Of a DNA stretch of 64,000 nt, positions 36,405-48,246 are shown one piece after another. Source of the stretch: Cyrtodaria siliqua (taxonomy: Eukaryota > Mollusca > Bivalvia > Adapedonta > Hiatellidae); contig JAWPHD010001332.1 in NCBI GenBank assembly GCA_037043455.1, positions 248,001-312,000 on the forward strand, read 5' to 3'. A program made the translations under genes and the position numbers. The first letter of the stretch is position 1; the number at the start of each line of letters is the position of its first letter. A model generated the notes under the pieces. The model did not search any database. It was not told where the DNA came from and saw only the letters and a program-made list of their open reading frames with translations.

Positions 36405-36640
36405 TGAATGGTATTTTACATCATTTTCAGCACATTTTAAGCTATATAAATTATGACGGTTTATTGTTTGAAGTGATGAAGGCTGGTAGGTTGAATGGTG
36501 TTTTACATCATTTTCAGCACATTTTAAGCTATATATGACAGTTTATTGTTTGAAGTGATGAAGGCTGGTAGGTTGAATGGTGTTTTACGTCATTTTCAGC
36601 ACATTTTGGACTAAATACATGACAGTAGATTTTTTGAAGT
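36405..36640. repeat. About 85-bp tandem repeat, three copies
   Basis: Each unit has GGTGTTTTACATCATTTTCAG, CACATTTTAAGC and TTGTTTGAAGTGATGAAGGC. The same sequence is next to the SINE-like core, here and at 37630-37700. Confidence 0.8.
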
Positions 36641-36900
36641 GGTAGTGGCAGACCACCCACTTTTCCTGGGTAGAACCAGTACTGTACAGCTCCCGCATCT
36701 GTAAGAATTGACCCTTTCTTACTTACAAGTCAACCTCCCAGTGGGATTAGATCCCACAATGATGAGAAGCGAGAAGGTTTCAAACTCAGTGTCTTTACCA
36801 TACCGGTCACTGATTCCCTTTTTCCTGGGTAGAACCAGTACTGTCTACCTCCCGCCATCCATACGAATCAAGTGTCTTGGAGACCAGAAGTTACGTTAAG
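36640..36900 (-). repeat. SINE-like copy, reversed, with a partial second copy
   Basis: CCTGGGTAGAACCAGTACTG occurs twice (about 36666 and 36825). Between them lies the complement of a tRNA-type B box region (GGGATTAGATCCCAC) matching the head at 38673-38685. Confidence 0.65.
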
Positions 36901-36942
36901 TCACCAAACGTCAAAAATTCGACAATAAAAGATCATAATTAG

Positions 36943-37449
36943 TAAGGCTAAATAAAATTATACCTGTGTTTACTGTAACATTGCTGAAAAAAATAGGGTA
37001 GGTAGGTAGGCATTTTATTGTATTTTATTTTTTTATTTTATTTTTTGGCGAAGTTACATTTAAGGTGGCGATGAGCTTTGATGAATTTGATGAATGGGAA
37101 AATGTGGTATTTTAAAAACTACAATAGATAACAAATGAAATTGTGTATGTGTTATTGTTTCCCAAAAGGCATGGCAACAACTGGCTCTTTTCCCAATCAC
37201 TTGCAATTATTGCAAAGGGGTAAAACCTTATTTTTCGCAAGTCCGGAAGAGGTTCAGTTCCAACAGCAGGACAATGAGTACATGAGTCGACCGTGATCGC
37301 GTGAACATAATTATTTAAAAATAAAAAAATAAAATAATAAAAAAATAAATTTATTATTTTATTTTCAATAAAATAAAAAAAGAGTCGGGAGTGTTTTCAG
37401 AGGGTCGGTCGGGTTACAGTAAACTCAGGTATAATTTTATTTGGCCTAA
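36943..37449. mobile_element. AGGC(C/T)AAATAAAATTATA MITE (long copy)
   Basis: Ends AAGGCTAAATAAAATTATAC and GTATAATTTTATTTGGCCT. The subterminal GGTAGGTAGG and GGTCGGTCGGG blocks match the other copies. Confidence 0.8.
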
Positions 37450-37629
37450 GTCCCACATCAAAAAAAAATTCAAATAAACTCTGATTAAAAAACGAGTTTG
37501 TTTCCAAAAGATTTCACTATCATCATGCAACAGAAGCATTCAGATTGACAAACTTTTCAACTTATTGATGTCTAAATTTTTGCAAATATTAAAATTGCAT
37601 AAACTGTACTTTGCTTTCTGTGTTTGTTG

Positions 37630-37770
37630 GCCGGAGGGTTTAACGCCATTTTCAGCACAGTTTAGGCTATGTACGATGGTAGATTTTTGTGATGGAGGCA
37701 GATCAGCCACATATTTCCTGGGTAGAACCAGTACTGTATACCTTCCACCACCCGTAAGAAACGCTTTCTC
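37630..37770 (-). repeat. SINE-like fragment, reversed
   Basis: Has the ATTTTCAGCACAGTTTAGGC tail, GGCAGATCAGCCACAT, then CCTGGGTAGAACCAGTACTG, in the same order as 36600-36690. Confidence 0.7.
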
Positions 37771-37884
37771 ACACGTTTTCTATCCTATACATACACTAAT
37801 AGCAATCACTTCCATTTTCAAGCTTCACCCGCAGTACGTCAGATCTCCAATGTTTAATTTGTCTATCAATCTTTTCTCACACTT

Positions 37885-38198
37885 TCACTTCGTGAACGTT
37901 ACCACGCTAGAATCTAACAGATCTTTGTGCACAATCATATGAGTTTTCAGATGATATTTCCTTCGAAATGATCTTCCACAAAGTCGACATACGAAAGGCT
38001 TTTCTCCAGTATGTGTTCTCATGTGGCTATTTAGATGGGAAATGCACTTCACGCGTAGCCCACACATCTGGCAGTTTAACTGTTTCTTTTCCCCACTTTG
38101 TATGTAGTTATATTGCATGTCCGTTCCCACATTCCAAGAGTCGGCGTCCGAGTGATCGCTCAAATTGCCAATGCTTCCCATAGCAATCACTTGCGGAT
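37885..38198 (-). CDS. Alternative 3'-terminal exon M, two C2H2 zinc fingers
   Basis: The acceptor is ...CATTCTTTCAG; the exon starts AT (Asn at the junction). It encodes 104 residues: leader with DSWNVGTDMQ, finger 1 at 43-63 (CQMCGLRV...HMRTH), canonical TGEKPFV linker, finger 2 at 71-91 (CRLCGRSF...HMIVH) and a 13-residue tail beginning KDLLD. It is the paralogue of exon N: same leader phrase, same missing Phe in finger 1, near-identical finger 2. Both fingers are C-X2-C-X12-H-X3-H. Unlike N it has no obvious tail repeats in its 3' flank. The upstream intron carries SINE-like copies. Confidence 0.9.
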
Positions 38199-38604
38199 CT
38201 GAAAGAATGTAGTTAAGACAATTAGCAAATAGTATATCAAACAGCAACATTTTCTACTGGTGTTCTCAATTACTCAAAAATACAAGTACACGTTTTCACA
38301 GAATTTAAAATGGTTTATTAGCATTGCTACAACTAAGAACACTGCATTATACAGGGGGTATATACTTTACTAAGTCGATCAAACTGACAAGAAGCATCAT
38401 CAATAATGGTGTGAACACCAGTTTTCGAGATTTTACAATACTGCAAAAACTTAAGATGAAAAGGGGGATAAATTTGGTAAAAGGCATGACAGAGATAAGG
38501 TGATTGTAACACAATGATGAACACGTATTTCAAGTTTCAAAGCTGTCTGTCAATACTTTATGATTGGAATTGCAAAATGCTGACCAATGACTGGACAGTC
38601 AAAG

Positions 38605-38760
38605 CGTATCCGTGGCTGAGGGGTTGACGACGTTTACATTGCCTTGTAAACCTTCTCGCCTCTCAATGCTGCGGGTTCGAATCCCACTGGGAGCTTGACT
38701 TGTGAGGAAGTGTCGATTCTCATGGATGGTGGGAGGTGTACAGTACTGGTTCTACTTTTC
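38605..38760 (+). repeat. tRNA-derived SINE-like copy
   Basis: Has an A-box-like GTGGCTGAGGGGTTGACGAC and a B box GGGTTCGAATCCC (38673-38685), followed by a GGTGTACAGTACTGGTTCTA core. It has tRNA promoter features without a complete cloverleaf, so it is a SINE rather than a tRNA gene. Confidence 0.7.
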
Positions 38761-39939
38761 CCTCCACCACCAAAAAAAAATCCATCATATATAACCTTAC
38801 ATGTCAGTGCTCCAAGAATAGAATAGCTCGATGCCTGGGGCTCCTCAAAATCCATTCCGGGCCTGTCTCATTTTGCATACAAGGAGCCCGTCGGGCCTGT
38901 CTAAAAAAAAAATAAAAAAAATAAAAAGGATCCTCAAGACAAAATACTCCCATGTGTATTCTGAACTATGAAAACACTTGCAATAAAGTAATTAAAATTT
39001 GAAATACACAAACTGAAACAATAAGAAGATTGAATATTTTGCCTGGCGTCGTGTCGGCAGTTTGTCACAACATTGAGATTGACAATTTCTGACGTAAAAC
39101 TACATTATCCTGCTATTAGGGTTGTATTTTCTTTCCTCTTTGATAAGAAATACCATTTTTGGCATTCAAAACACATTAATGCATGAAAAAAGTTCCTAAT
39201 TGATGGTATTTCGATTGAATGTTTGTGAAATTTTCGGGCCGTAAAAGTGCGGTGGCATAGTAGTTTGGATGGTACATAATTTCGGATTTTTTTTTTTTTG
39301 ATTTATTTTTTTACATAATCGAATAAGAAAAACATTTCTATTCTTTATTTAATCCATCATTCTTTCTTTTATCATGTGTTCCTGGAATCCTACTTTTAAA
39401 TGAATTCTTAGTTTTTTTCTACTCTAGGCTCCTAATTCTTCAACTTGGAGAAAGTGGTGACAAAATGAAAAATATAGCCAGAGGAGGCCCTGATAGTCTA
39501 ATAAAACCTGATTAAAAATTTGGCTCCAAGTTCGGCTCCAGTTTCACCAAGTCGGCTCTGATTATTATCGCTTGGCAAAAGTGCTAGTACTCTCCTTTGC
39601 ATCGGTTGTAAATTTCAATGTAATATTCTATTCTAACGAAGTGATAAATAAGTCTGCTGACTAGGGAGCATAAAGTGGTAACAAAAAGAAAAATATAGTC
39701 AGGGGAGGTTCCGAGTTTGAGAAATACATACATAACAAATGTGTGCTATAAAAGCGAATAAAGACACATTTCCACTAAGAAAAAAATATTGGACCTTTCC
39801 ATTTTAAATCAGGGCCTGTCCATTTTCAGAAGCAACAAGCCCTGGGCCTGTCTCTTAAAATAATTTTCTGTGAGCACTGCATGTGTTGAAAATGACGTAA
39901 AACACCATACAAAAAAACTGGACATTCAGAATGTTAACC

Positions 39940-40330
39940 AAAAATCCAAGTGGAAAAGGGGGATAATTCTGGTAAAATGCATGACAGAGTTATGGTACTT
40001 GTCACATATGGATGTGTAATAATGATTAACATGTGTGCCAAGTTTCAAATATTTCTGGCATTTGTTTTTTGGAATAGACATGACTGTACATTTAAAATGT
40101 TAAGTAAAAAGGGAGAACAATTCTCATAAAATGCATAACTGAGTTATGGTGCTTGTCACATATGGTTGAAAAATGTAAGTCGTGAGTGATTTAAGACTTT
40201 TGGTGTTTGTCATTTATGTTGTGTTTGTCATTTACGTTGTGTAATGATAATGAACATGTGTGCCAAGTTTCAAAGCTTTCGGACATTTCGTTTGCGAAAT
40301 GAGGAAAACAGAAACTACCAAAATGCGTAG
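39940..40330. repeat. About 120-bp degenerate tandem repeat
   Basis: Recurring AATTCT(G/C)(G/A)TAAAATGCAT, AGTTATGGT(A/G)CTTGTCACAT and GTGTGCCAAGTTTCAAA blocks. A related fragment is at 38455-38535. Confidence 0.7.
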
Positions 40331-40561
40331 ACAGACGGACGGATAGATGGAAATCACCAAACCATAAGCCTGAATTTGCTACGCAATCTGGCTCAAAATG
40401 TATGAATGCATTCAAAATCGCTTTTTTTTTTAAACATATTTTTTGGGGAGCGTTTCAGAAATCAGAAAATCAGCACTATTTAAAATAATTTCCACTAAAA
40501 TTTTGCACATTTCACATACATGTTGTCCATATTTGAACACTGTTTAATTCTCCATCAAAAA

Positions 40562-40765
40562 CAATTGAATAAATTGGGAGTTTATTGTCACACCAACAGC
40601 TAAGGTCATATGGTGAATTTCCAGCTTCTATTGATGGAGGAAGATAGACAAGGTGCCTCTACGAGCAATTTTCGTGCACGGACAGGCACCTGGGTAGAAC
40701 CACAGACTTTCCTCAAGCCAGTTCACTGATAACTTCCTGACATAAAGATTCCTGGTCCCATGAGG
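40562..40765 (+). repeat. Dispersed repeat copy (GTCGCACCAACAGC family)
   Basis: CACACCAACAGCTAAGGTCA, TTGATGGAGGAAGATAGA and CACCTGGGTAGAACCACAGA, in the same order as 31905-32070. Confidence 0.8.
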
Positions 40766-41099
40766 GCTCGAACTCAAAGCGGTGAGTGGCAATAATTAAA
40801 ACAAGATTAGAAAACAAGGTTGGTCCCCATTCTCACTTGATCGCCCACCAATCCTCCACTAGTACCAAATTCTTACTCCTTGAACATTAACACACTAGGA
40901 TTTACCACATATTTAAGCACAACCAAATTAGAAAATGTTGTTTTTCCGTAAGGAATTTGATTGTATTTATTTTTATTTTACCTTCTCCCATATTGTAACT
41001 GGATATTTCGTTCTCTTTTCGATTCCAACAAAATAAAAAATAGTTTCCAAATTTATTTATTTTTTCATAAAAATAATAGCCTCTAATGGGTTTTCTACA

Positions 41100-41340
41100 A
41101 CATTTTTACGCACAATTAAATACGGTTTCTACAAGATATCTATGCACAACCATATGGAGTACCACCTCATCTCTATGCACAATCGTATGTTTTTTCTATA
41201 AGATCTCCAAGTTAAGAATGCAGTTTATATACAAACGTATTTCAACAAAACACTACTGTCTTTTCTATAAGATCCTTATGCACAAATATATGGGTTTCAA
41301 CAACATCTTTTTTTTATGTAAACAAATGTTTTTTCTACAA
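41100..41340. repeat. Repeats of the exon N coding tail in its 3' flank
   Basis: TCTACAAGAT(A/C)T...TATGCACAA(C/T)CATATGG recurs four to five times at about 40-bp or larger spacing. The last exon N coding bases (41355-41395) carry the same TCTACAAGCTCTTTATGCAC. Confidence 0.75.
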
Positions 41341-41660
41341 GATCTTAACGCATGATGAGTTCTCTACAAGCTCTTTATGCACAATCATATGGGTTTTCAG
41401 ATGGTATTTCCTGATAAATGACTTTCCACAAACTGGGCACACAAATGGTCTTTCTCCAGTATGTGTCCTCATGTGTTGTTCCAAATGGGAAACAAATTTC
41501 ACATTTAATCCGCATATTTGACAATTCACATCTTTTGGTCTATATTTTCTGCTATCCAACAGTTCTGGCTTGAGTTCCATTCCAACATTCCAAGAGTCTC
41601 CATAGTTGCCATCCTCAGACAGCGACTGATTGGTCCAATTTCCTAAGTTGTGGACTTCCA
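41335..41660 (-). CDS. Alternative 3'-terminal exon N, two C2H2 zinc fingers
   Basis: The acceptor is ...CCATTTCAG; the exon starts TG, giving ATG (Met) at the junction. It encodes 108 residues: an acidic, Asn-rich leader with the phrase DSWNVGM, finger 1 at 47-67 (CQICGLNV...HMRTH), linker TGERPFV, finger 2 at 75-95 (CPVCGKSF...HMIVH) and a 13-residue tail beginning KELVE. Finger 2 has the helix residues RKYHLKT, shared exactly with exon M 3.2 kb away apart from the residue just before; the leaders also share DSWNVG. N and M are therefore a duplicate pair. Finger 1 has V where most C2H2 fingers have the core Phe. The coding sequence of the last His and tail is echoed several times in the 3' flank (41100-41340). 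Confidence 0.9.
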
Positions 41661-41944
41661 CTGAAATGGTATAAATAAGTTATTAGTTAACTGCCAATGT
41701 TTATTCCTGTAAAGCATGTCAATAACAGCTACAATATCACATTCTCAGTGCTAATGTTTATATTTCTGTGGCTCCAAGAGTGGGAATTTTGGTGAATACT
41801 GCATACATTGTTTAGGCAGTAATCTGGTGTTTATTTGTTTATTATTTGTCTGCATCATGTGGCTGTACTGGTGACAACCCCATTTTTTGTTCATGTTCAT
41901 TAAAGGTCTTCATCATGATCCCTGCTGCTTGTTTCAGGTGCCAT

Positions 41945-42180
41945 CTCGCTCACATCAAAAGAGCAGTGGCAGAAAAACAATAAACGTGGCTCCAGCGTAA
42001 ATGGAGTTTCTACGATAGAATTTGCAGCAACTCTGCAGTTCAGGGTGAGAAGGTCCGAGGCCCATTATCCATATTTTATCTCGATGTACATGGAGGATGA
42101 GCCTGGCATGTTCATTCCTGTTAAGCGCCATATAACCTTTCATGTGTTGGTGCACCTTAAAACCCAATTCAATTCAAAAT
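41945..42180. repeat. Dispersed repeat (copy 1 of pair)
   Basis: About 235 bp matching 47545-47800 at most positions, from ATCTCGCTCACAT to ACCCAATTCAATTC. The open frame it carries on the minus strand is shared with the second copy, but resembles no protein I know. Confidence 0.8.
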
Positions 42181-43659
42181 CTATATAAAGCTATGTATTC
42201 AATAGATAGTATCGAGATTCAATTTCTAGCTCTGCCCTCTATGGGTTAATGTACTACAAACACTGATCTATGTGATATATTGTATCTTAGAGTTGTTTGT
42301 GGGACAACACATGCTTTTGGTACAGGTGTAAATATCGAATGAACGTTTAAATGACTCAAATCTATTGTGGATACATTAAGCTTGATTGACAGATCGGAAC
42401 TATGTAATGTCCATGGCTCAATGTACTACAAATATTGGCCATTTGCTCCACTATATTTGTGAAACAGCATGTGCTTTTCTTACAGGTGTAAATAACTGTT
42501 GAACATCTGATTGACTCAAATCTATAATCCTGATAGACATATCGGAAGTATTTAGACACCACTCCAAAGATGGTTATGTAAGAAATAATGTACAGAAAAT
42601 TTAGTTGTGGAGCATTTATTAATGTGCAGAAAGAGAGAGAAATAATATTATATGATAAACATTATATTTGATTGAACACAGCTAATCCTAACAGAGTGTT
42701 AAGTCAAAATATCAAGTCTCCCTAAATTTTTGATAAATCAATATTTCTACCAGAACTTGAGCATGTAAAAGCATTATGTTAAGAAGAAATGCAAATTAAA
42801 AATGTTTAATAGTACAAAACAATTTTATGAGAAAATGTACTTTGAAAATTTTACACTAACCAAGGTATGTTTGAAAATATACAAAAGTGGAACAGGAATG
42901 GTACCATCCAAATAATGCAGCCACCCAAAAACATGCAATTAACAAACACTTTATTAACATGGAATACTTTATAAGGAGAGAAATCACAAACATAAATTGG
43001 TGAACAATAGGGATATCCTCTTGCAATGGTCAGTGCCAAAATGGATTTGTTCCAGTCGGCTACATGAGCACCCAATAATTCAACTTCTACCACAAACACA
43101 AGGACGGGAGTTATTCTCCAACTTAAGAATGTAGTCGAAATAAAAATATATTTCACCAAAATATTAATAAAGGCGTTCGCAACATATAGTACACTGCTTT
43201 ACAGCATTACTCGAATGTATATCGAAGGTCACCATATTGGTAACGTCCTACTAGCATGACGCGCATCAGATTCCCACCAAAATGAATTGGAATCCAAAAA
43301 ATCAAAGTTCTCTTCAACATGGCACAATGTCATTTAGCCGATAGCTCCATCTACAGTTTATTTACATGAAAGCAGTGATAAAACCGTCACCACCTGCAAC
43401 AGTTCAATATTTTCTCTGCCGTTGCCTTCCAGCTGTAAAAGAATGTCCAGAATTTGAACATATCAAAGCGTCGATATACACAAGAGGCGGGATCCCAAAA
43501 AATGACGGGATTGGCCAAGTTTTCACGATTGTACATACCCAGAATGCAAGCAAAGTTCTCCACTATCATTAACTTCTCCAGTTACGTATAACGGTTATCC
43601 ACGACATACACACTTTTCAGTTAAAAGTATTGTTTTTTTCATGAGTTCTTAAAATACAC

Positions 43660-43770
43660 AGATCAGCCTGCGAGCAACTTGCAGGCTGATCAGAGTTTAC
43701 AATTTCCAGCTGCTGATCAGTCATTTTCCCCAAAACACCCCATTGTCACATATATGGAATGGTCTTAATT
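43660..43770. mobile_element. Partial TTAACCC-family fragment
   Basis: Internal part only: CAGATCAGCCTGCGAGCAAC to AATGGTCTTAATTCA, matching 43990-44147. Confidence 0.65.
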
Positions 43771-43989
43771 CAGTCAAAAGTACTGTTTTTTTCACGGGTT
43801 CTTAAAATACACGTGGATGGAAGTAAGATTTTCCAACTATAAAACCAGAATATCCTTATCTGGTAAGCAAGAATATTTGAATTTAATCTTCAACTATTTT
43901 AAGAGCATTAAAATAGGCACCTAAAAATTTATTTATCCAGTTTCATTTTTTCTTTAATCCTGCTTGCATTTATAATTAAATCTGAAACC

Positions 43990-44147
43990 CAGATCAGTCT
44001 GCGAGTAATTTGCAGGCTGTTCAGGGTTTACAATGTCAAGCTGCTGATCAGTCATTTTCCCCAAAACACCCCTTTGTCACATAAATGGAATGGTCTTATT
44101 TCAAAGAAAGAAAAGTCCATTATATATATGTAGGGGTTAAGGGTTAA
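43990..44147. mobile_element. TTAACCC-family element abutting the exon O stop codon
   Basis: Internal blocks CAGATCAGTCTGCGAGTAAT and AAACACCCCTTTGTCACAT, ending GGGGTTAAGGGTTAA at 44147, four bases from the TAA of exon O. Confidence 0.75.
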
Positions 44148-44151
44148 TTTA

Positions 44152-44486
44152 TTATGGCCTTATATGAACAACCATGTGAGATTTCATGTTGTTTCTCTGT
44201 GCAAAGCCTTTTCCACAAATGTCACATTTGAACGGTTTTTCTCCAGTATGAATCCGATAATGAATATCCAAGTGTGATTTGCAGGAGAAGCTCCGCCCAC
44301 AAATCGAACACTGATTCTGAGCAGTCGTGTCTGATGCCGGAATCCAGGGCTTCTGTCCAACGTTACTGGGAGCCTCTCTTTGAAATGCTATTTGAGACGC
44401 GGGTTGATTGTATTGCTGTGTCGGCGGTTCTAAATATCCAGAGATAGAATTGCTACGAGATAACCCAGGATTGAACGCCTGATAAT
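44152..44486 (-). CDS. Alternative 3'-terminal exon O, two C2H2 zinc fingers
   Basis: The first finger exon after the shared exon, about 13 kb downstream. The acceptor is ...CATTTCAG; the exon begins AT, which completes AAT (Asn) with the shared donor base. It encodes 111 residues: a Gln/Asn/Ser-rich leader (2-59), finger 1 at 60-80 (CSICGRSF...HYRIH), a canonical TGEKPFK linker, finger 2 at 88-108 (CDICGKGF...HMVVH) and a three-residue tail IRP. Both fingers are C-X2-C-X12-H-X3-H. The reading frame has no Met in a useful place, so it is easily missed by ATG-based ORF searches. The stop TAA is followed at once by a second TAA, and an AATAAA hexamer overlaps it at 44148-44153. A repeat element begins four bases after the stop. 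Its fingers most resemble exon L. Confidence 0.88.
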
Positions 44487-45869
44487 CTGAAATGTGGAGA
44501 AAACATTCAAATTACATTTGATACCACATTTATTTACACTTTTCGATGACTTTAGCAAACCTGACTTGGGTAGCTCCCCTCATGCTAAATTGAAAACAAA
44601 GTTCCTTCAAATAAACCTATTAAGCCGGATGAAGTCAAATCAAACAAACCCTTCAAGCACAACTTAAGACTACTTACTGATTAGGCTTATAAACTCTGAA
44701 GATTTTTAGTTCGAGACCCAGTCGCTGCATACTTTAGCAAGCAACTAACTGCTTGATGTCCTGGGCAGGGCCTTGGGGAAATGCCAGTGTTCTGGACCAA
44801 CTGAAGTTTTCATAATTTAGAAAAAAATCCGGTAAAATGCAAAATGGTCCAGGGAAAGCGGACATGAACCAAACAGTCCCATGTACTCGAGTCTTCCCTG
44901 CAGAGCTTGTATTAGAGAACCAGAAGAAGGAATCTACTCGGAATTATCGGAAGAATTGGGTGATCCCGAATTTCAAATCCTTTCCCTCCCACTAGAGTGG
45001 CTAATAAACCTAAATCATGTGTTAATGAGCTGTTAAACAACATTTTAAGTCAATATGGAATGCATACCGCACAGAGATGAATTCAGTTTACACCCAATAC
45101 CCATCGGGCTATATAGAGGAAATACAAAAGAATGACATTACTCTGCTCTTACTGTCAATAAGATTTCTCTGGTTCTTGACCATGTCCGATTGGAAGACAC
45201 AACTGCCAGGTATTGTGCCAATTGGACACCGCACAACACAGGTGAAACAATTCACTCGCATGTTTGTCGATAAAAAATTGCTATTTTTTTGGTTGTTGTT
45301 CACATGGTCTGATACAAATATTTTCAATTCTATTGATGATATAGGATGTTTGAAGAATTCTTGAAATTCTATTTCCATTATTCATAAGGCCATTGTAAAA
45401 AAAAATGTTAGACTCTCATCCAAGTTAGTAAAAATGGCAGTAGGTGAATGAGGATGAGAGTAGCATTTTTATAATGGCCTAGAATGTCATGTTAAGAAAA
45501 ATTACGGACCTTCTCCCCATTGTGGTTAACCTCGTATTTAGCAGGGCCTTCCTTTAGTTATTGAGTAACGGGAAAAGCTTTTAAAGTAGGCGGGTGATTT
45601 ATAGATCCTCCTTTTGTTGTTGTAATGGAGACTGCTAAAAGTAGCCGCAGGGGTGTCATAATAAGAGGCGGGAGGCGGGGATTTCCCCCTGCTACTTTGA
45701 CTGGTCTACCCAGCTACTATGAATACTTTTACTAGTATTATATATACAAGTATCGATCAAAATACCCGGCTACTCTGCTCTTCGGGTTGCTTACTTATTA
45801 AGTTAATGAAACCCCTGAGCCGGTCACCTAGAATCAAAGTAGGAGGGTAAATCACCCGCCAACCGGCAA

Positions 45870-46942
45870 TTAACCCATTTCATTCGAGATACCGATCCAT
45901 CAGTACCTACCCTTTCTATTCGGGATACCGATTCATCAGTGTGTACACATGTGCTCCATAGAAACGTGTGAAAAACGTCATTCGAATGAATATGTGCCCG
46001 GAAATAACAAATTCAATAACGCATGCGCACTGATTTCTGTTTACTTCCGCATTTTTCCGTAGGAAATTCTTTCAAAAAGTGATTTTGACTTTGTTTTTTG
46101 TGATTTTTTCGGGGAATTTTTCAAAATGGCGAACATTGACGATGTATCGAGTGAAGGTAGTGACATTGATGTCTGAAGTACCTCCGATTTTAGTTCTGAA
46201 GACTTCGAAAATTAAAGTTTTGACGACAAGAACGTACTGAATGTACTGGGGAAGACCTGCTGTTGGTCGGCGACCGGGAGTCCGCGACTTCAGGGTTTTT
46301 TCGCCTCGGATTCGAACTCGGGACTCATATTTCGAAGGGTTTTATGCCGACTGGATTACGGACAACTTTACTCCCAAGAAATCCTGACCCATTTACTGGA
46401 GTTGAGGGTGCTACAGTACAGCATCCACAGGAATACAAACCCCATAACTTTTTTGATTTTATTTGGGGTGATGAGCTGTGAAAACACATGGTTACAGAAA
46501 CCAACCGGTATGCAGACCAGGAACGAACATGGAATCCGCTCCTCCCTTTGCCCCAAAACAGTTGTAACTTTTGAACTACTCAATGGATTTTGATGATTTT
46601 TGGTGTGTGATGAAGTGCTTAAAATGGATATTTACCACAGAAAACATACCTTGAAGTCCAGGTATGACTTTTTTATGTCCCGATTCGCACGCTTCCCTAA
46701 AGTTTATAATTAAAAAGAAACTTTTTTTACATGACTTCTGCCTTTTTATTTATATCAATGTGTAGGTATTTCAAATATCTACACAATGATATATAGTTTT
46801 GTTATGTTTATGTTAATACTTACTTGGTAAATTACTAAAATGTAACTATACCGATTTGAATTTGTTGCTGTAGCATAATTCTGAAAATGTTCAGATATTC
46901 AAGACTTATTATCTGATAGGGTTCCAGAATGAAATGGGTTAA
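45870..46942 (+). mobile_element. Degraded piggyBac-type transposon, TTAA-flanked
   Basis: Bounded by TTAA at 45870-45873 and 46939-46942. Directly inside are perfect 12-bp inverted ends CCCATTTCATTC (45874-45885) and GAATGAAATGGG (46927-46938). The CCC...GGG ends and TTAA target are the piggyBac hallmark. A second internal ATACCGAT(C/T)CATCAGT repeat follows the left end. The interior contains a broken transposase N-terminus (see the pseudogene entry). At about 1.07 kb it is an internally deleted, non-autonomous copy. Confidence 0.85.
46126..46535 (+). pseudogene. piggyBac transposase N-terminal remnant
   Basis: Begins ATGGCGAACATTGACGATG with an acidic start (MANIDDVSSEGSDIDV) and a stop soon after. 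Downstream, in the frame from about 46365, it reads NPDPFTGVEGATVQHPQEYK and then an FFDFIWGDEL motif, a stop, then HMVTETNRYADQ. This F-[DE]-x-[LI]-[WF]-x-[DE]-E-L ... ETNRYA pattern is typical of the N-terminal part of piggyBac (DDE_Tnp_1_7) transposases. Stops and apparent frame changes break it, and the catalytic Asp region is missing. It is a relic with no expected activity. Confidence 0.75.
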
Positions 46943-47544
46943 GGAAAGCCCTGATTTAGTATCCTAATAATATTTCTATATCATGGAATTTAAGGAAAAA
47001 ACAAATGCATGATAACTTGTGAATATGCTAACATGTGTTATAGTATATTTATCTAAGAGATTTCAATACTGTCAAGTAAATAAACCATTTTTATTGAGAT
47101 TTTGAATCGATATGTTACCTTTTTTTTCCACTTCCGAACATTTTTTCCAGTTTCAGACTCCATCAAAACTGATTGTGAATAATGTATAGACTCATTATCC
47201 CTAGTCTACACTTATCCATTCTTCTTGAAAGTAAACATGGTAGCAGATCTATAAGTCTCATCCATTGTTACATCAGCATAACTTCTACATGGTCCACAAT
47301 TCATTCCTGCCTTTTCTGATACAAATAGTGGCAAAATCTTCCTTCATTTTTTTTGTCTTTTTAATTGTTCTTCCTTTAAATCTCTCTCTGTTTCTACTGA
47401 ACTAAACACTTTTTTCATTATACAGTAGTTTGTTGTTGAACCACGTTGCATAATGGTAATTTTTTGTACATTATTGTATTGAAAAGAAATAAAATGTTAC
47501 AAACAAAAATAGCGGAAAAACATCACTATCCACCTTCAACTACT

Positions 47545-47800
47545 TCAATGCCATCTCGCTCACATAAAAAGAGCAGTGGCAGAAAAACAATAAAGTGGCT
47601 CCAGCGTAAATGGAGTTTCTACGATAGAATTTGCAGCAACTCTGCAGTTCAGGGTGAGAAGGTTCTAGGCCCATTTTCCATATTTTATCTCGATGTACAT
47701 GGAGGATGAGCCTGGCATGTTCATGCCTATTAGGCACCATATAACCTGTAATGTGTTGGTGCGCCTTAAAACCCCAATTCAATTCAATTTAATTCAACTA
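47545..47800. repeat. Dispersed repeat (copy 2 of pair)
   Basis: Direct-orientation match to 41945-42180, 5.6 kb apart. Confidence 0.8.
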
Positions 47801-48246
47801 CTTCAAATCAACCGATTGTATGTGTCAAGCAACATGGATGTTTCTGACTCCTCCATCCCTTACCCTCCCATCCATAACACCATAACAGGTATTTTATTTG
47901 TAAAATACATAAAAAATTCAACTTATTTTTTCTTGACATTAAATATTACAAAACATGTTCTTCATTTCACTGAAGCAATATTGTAACTCACTGAATTTCC
48001 AAAACTTCCAACTTTTTCATTCTAACATTCACGAATGTCAAAAATCAGTATCACATGCCTATCCAAAATGGCTGTTTAACAGCAATCAAAAAAGCTATAA
48101 CATTTGATACAAACATCCTGCAAATTATCAGCTATGACAAGTGTTTTTTCAAAAATAAAAAACACAAATGGCCCATTCAAATCTTGTATCACAGCTTATA
48201 AACTTTTTAGCAACACATCTTAAGTGCTACAAAGTAATCAACATAT

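Larger units (their letters stand above)
34493..37884. other. Sequence between exons L and M
   Basis: Contains an AAGGGATAGGGG-rich stretch (about 35660-36010) bounded by AGGGTCTTC/GAAGACCCT, an 85-bp tandem repeat, SINE-like copies and a long GGCCAAATAAAAT element. No coding sequence supported. Confidence 0.55.
38199..41334. other. Sequence between exons M and N
   Basis: Repeat-rich: a tRNA-headed SINE-like copy, a GGGCCTGTCTC-containing block (about 38850-39870), a tandem repeat (39940-40330), a dispersed repeat (40562-40765) and tail copies of exon N. No coding sequence supported. Confidence 0.55.
41661..44151. other. Sequence between exons N and O
   Basis: Contains a 240-bp dispersed repeat (41945-42180), a related pair near 42280-42550 (AATGTACTACAAA...AGGTGTAAATA) and two TTAACCC-family copies. 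No coding sequence supported. Confidence 0.55.

Noticed and set aside
41955..42167. 70-residue frame with a relative at 47540-47782
   Set aside because: The similarity is due to a dispersed repeat pair; no known domain, and the matching DNA extends outside the frame.
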